From: QWHO01 sp039809865
GTDB taxonomy: Bacteria; Vulcanimicrobiota; Xenobia; Xenobiales; QWHO01
DNA length: 64,000 nucleotides
Direction of reading: 5' to 3'
Assembly (NCBI GenBank): GCA_039809865.1
Contig: JBDHVW010000007.1
Coordinates: 1 to 64,000, forward strand
Position 1 is the stretch's first letter, and each line of letters opens with the position of its first letter. Positions 62,978 through 64,000 of the stretch are shown in pieces. A program made the translations under genes and the position numbers. The notes beneath the pieces were generated by a model, which saw nothing but the letters and a program-made list of their open reading frames with translations, ran no database searches and was not told the origin of the DNA.

Positions 62978-63784
62978 ATGATGACGATCCAGATGGCGAG
63001 TCCGGTGACCGCCTGCAAATCGAGCCCCTGGGGCGCCGTGTGCCCCCACAACGAAGAGGGCAACCCCTGTATCAACGAGGACCAGTTCCTGGCCGCCTCG
63101 CGCAGCACCGACTCGGGCACCGGCCCGCTCGTGCAACCTCTCTTTCCCCAACAAGGCCTGGTGGAGGCCGCCACGATCGGCGCCGTGGCGCCCGGACCGG
63201 TGGCCGTCCCGGTTCAGATCCTGATCATGGGCCCTCCCGGCAGCGGGAAGGGCACCCAGGGCGCCCTGCTGGCCGAGCGCTACAACATCCCCCACATCTC
63301 CACGGGTGATCTCCTGCGCGACGAGGTCGCCAGCGGCAGCGAGCGCGGGCAGAAGATCGATGCCGTCATCAAGAACGGCGACATGATCGGCTCGGACGTG
63401 ATGTACGAGATGGCCCTCGAGCGCCTGAGCAAAGACGACTGCAAGAACGGCTTCATTCTCGACGGCTTCCCGCGCGTTTTCGAGCAGGTGCCGATGTTCC
63501 GCCACATGCGCCGCGAGCTCGGGTTCGACGACTTCATCGTGGTGGGCCTGGAGATCCCCGATTCGGAGACCCAGCGGCGCCTGGCCCTGCGAGGTCGCGC
63601 CGACGATACCCCCGAGATCATCGCCCACCGCCTGGACGTGTACCACAAGGAGACCGAGCCCGTCCTCAACTACTTCCGGGCCGAGGGCGAGTATTTCGGC
63701 GTCGACGGTGTGGGGACCGAGGAAGAAGTCAACCAGCGGCTCCAGCAGATCATCGACACCCCCCGCGAGCTCCGACCGCACTAA
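62978..63784 (+). CDS. adk: Adenylate kinase with an 80-residue N-terminal extension
   Basis: The kinase part has the P-loop 'GPPGSGKGTQ' at residue 85, 'HISTGDLLRDEVASGS', 'FILDGFPRVFEQ' and 'RGRADDTPEIIAHRL', which is the short-lid form. It interconverts ATP, ADP and AMP. The first 79 residues are unusual, with three cysteines in 'ACKSSPWGAVCPHNEEGNPC' and no known fold. I chose ATG 62978 because a TATACT box lies just upstream. Starts nearer the P-loop (GTG codons around residue 75) would give a normal-size enzyme and cannot be excluded. Confidence 0.85.
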   Translation: MMTIQMASPVTACKSSPWGAVCPHNEEGNPCINEDQFLAASRSTDSGTGPLVQPLFPQQGLVEAATIGAVAPGPVAVPVQILIMGPPGSGKGTQGALLAERYNIPHISTGDLLRDEVASGSERGQKIDAVIKNGDMIGSDVMYEMALERLSKDDCKNGFILDGFPRVFEQVPMFRHMRRELGFDDFIVVGLEIPDSETQRRLALRGRADDTPEIIAHRLDVYHKETEPVLNYFRAEGEYFGVDGVGTEEEVNQRLQQIIDTPRELRPH

Positions 63785-63788
63785 ACTT

Positions 63789-63820
63789 TCTCCCGTCTCC
63801 CATCTCCCATCTCCCATCTG
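63789..63820. repeat. Heptad repeat array F
   Basis: Four 7-bp units (TCTCCCG once, TCTCCCA three times) follow the adenylate kinase stop by five bases. Read on the other strand the units are GATGGGA/GACGGGA. Confidence 0.9.
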
Positions 63821-63837
63821 GATGGAACCAGGGACAA

Positions 63838-63860
63838 CCCCATTGGGTGGCCAATAGGGG
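63838..63860 (+). promoter_or_regulatory. Hairpin covering the ribosome binding site of the last gene
   Basis: CCCCATTGG pairs with CCAATAGGGG (one bulged A) around a 4-base loop. The GGGG of the 3' arm is also the Shine-Dalgarno-like sequence for ATG 63867, so the fold could limit translation. Confidence 0.45.
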
Positions 63861-63866
63861 CAACCC

Positions 63867-64000
63867 ATGAGCGAAGCGCCCAGGCCCGAGACGCCCTCCG
63901 CAGTTTTTGACCGGCTGCTGGTGGTCTTGCGCGCCGTGATGGCGGGCCAGGCACCTCCGGCGCACCTCGAGCAGATCGTCACCGAGTTGCAGGCGCGCTT
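63867..64000 (+). CDS. Start of an unknown gene (cut by window edge)
   Basis: ATG 63867 is preceded by AGGGG at good distance. The 44 visible codons start 'MSEAPRPETPSAVFDRLLVV' and continue as an amphipathic helix-like stretch with no stop before the edge. Too short to classify. Confidence 0.6.
   Translation, partial: MSEAPRPETPSAVFDRLLVVLRAVMAGQAPPAHLEQIVTELQAR

Overview
This is a 64 kb stretch of GC-rich, densely packed bacterial chromosome. There is no rRNA, tRNA, transposase, integrase, phage gene or CRISPR array that I can see. Many neighbouring genes overlap by 1 to 8 bases (ATGA, GTGA, TTGA, TGATG junctions). The gene content points to an aerobic heterotroph: a caa3-type cytochrome c oxidase with its own heme A pathway, leucine/branched-chain acyl-CoA degradation, PPi-type phosphofructokinase, a bacillithiol-type deacetylase and a type IV pilus/type II secretion-like system. 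No marker gene here fixes the phylum. A poorly sampled high-GC phylum (for example Candidatus Eremiobacterota, Acidobacteriota or a relative) would fit, but this is a guess.

Layout. 1-8.3 kb: TPR protein (minus, cut by the window edge), then a plus-strand run of a secreted stalk-domain protein, an ABC sugar-type binding protein, a PrsW-like protease and a DUF58/TgpA-transglutaminase pair. 8.4-11.6 kb: XRE-type regulator, then a minus operon of a family 2 glycosyltransferase, a BshB1-like deacetylase and an unknown protein that may be BshC-like. 11.6-18.3 kb: acyl-CoA ligase and HMG-CoA lyase (plus) facing methylcrotonyl-CoA carboxylase subunits (minus). The LiuC-like hydratase at 39.3 kb and a propionyl-CoA-carboxylase-type subunit at 40.1 kb belong to the same metabolism. 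18.4-24 kb: secreted CarboxypepD-reg protein, divergent from a three-gene pseudopilin operon (pilV/pilW/pilX-like) with a recognisable promoter and a strong terminator. 24-30.2 kb: YfhO and DUF2723 membrane enzymes and a DoxX/rhodanese/DUF1573 set. 30.2-36.5 kb: a 1685-residue three-module membrane protein next to a PilC-like inner membrane platform protein.

36.7-46 kb: glycosyltransferase, PPi-PFK, liuC, carboxyltransferase, MBL hydrolase, 7Fe ferredoxin, a MerR-HTH/Crp fusion regulator, RNA 3'-phosphate cyclase, DUF2071 and DUF420. 46.2-54.5 kb: one minus-strand oxidase locus, ctaA-ctaB fusion, coxB-coxA-coxC-coxD/cyt c, cytochrome c, ctaG and sco. 54.6-64 kb: rRNA/tRNA methyltransferase, a protein with a PI3/4-kinase-like active site, a minus operon of HD-nucleotidyltransferase, Uma2 and a RiPP-type radical SAM enzyme interrupted by an in-frame TAG, then a clostripain-type peptidase, an adenylate kinase with a long N-terminal extension and the start of one more gene.

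Two genome-wide signals stand out. Degenerate 7-bp tandem repeats (consensus about GTNNNNA) occur in six intergenic spots and often fold into long hairpins. Several genes lack a Shine-Dalgarno but have a -10-like box 5-9 bp before the start codon, which suggests leaderless mRNAs. The most novel protein candidates are the three-module membrane protein (30222-35279), the kinase-like protein (55496-57559) and the amber-interrupted radical SAM operon (57854-61785).
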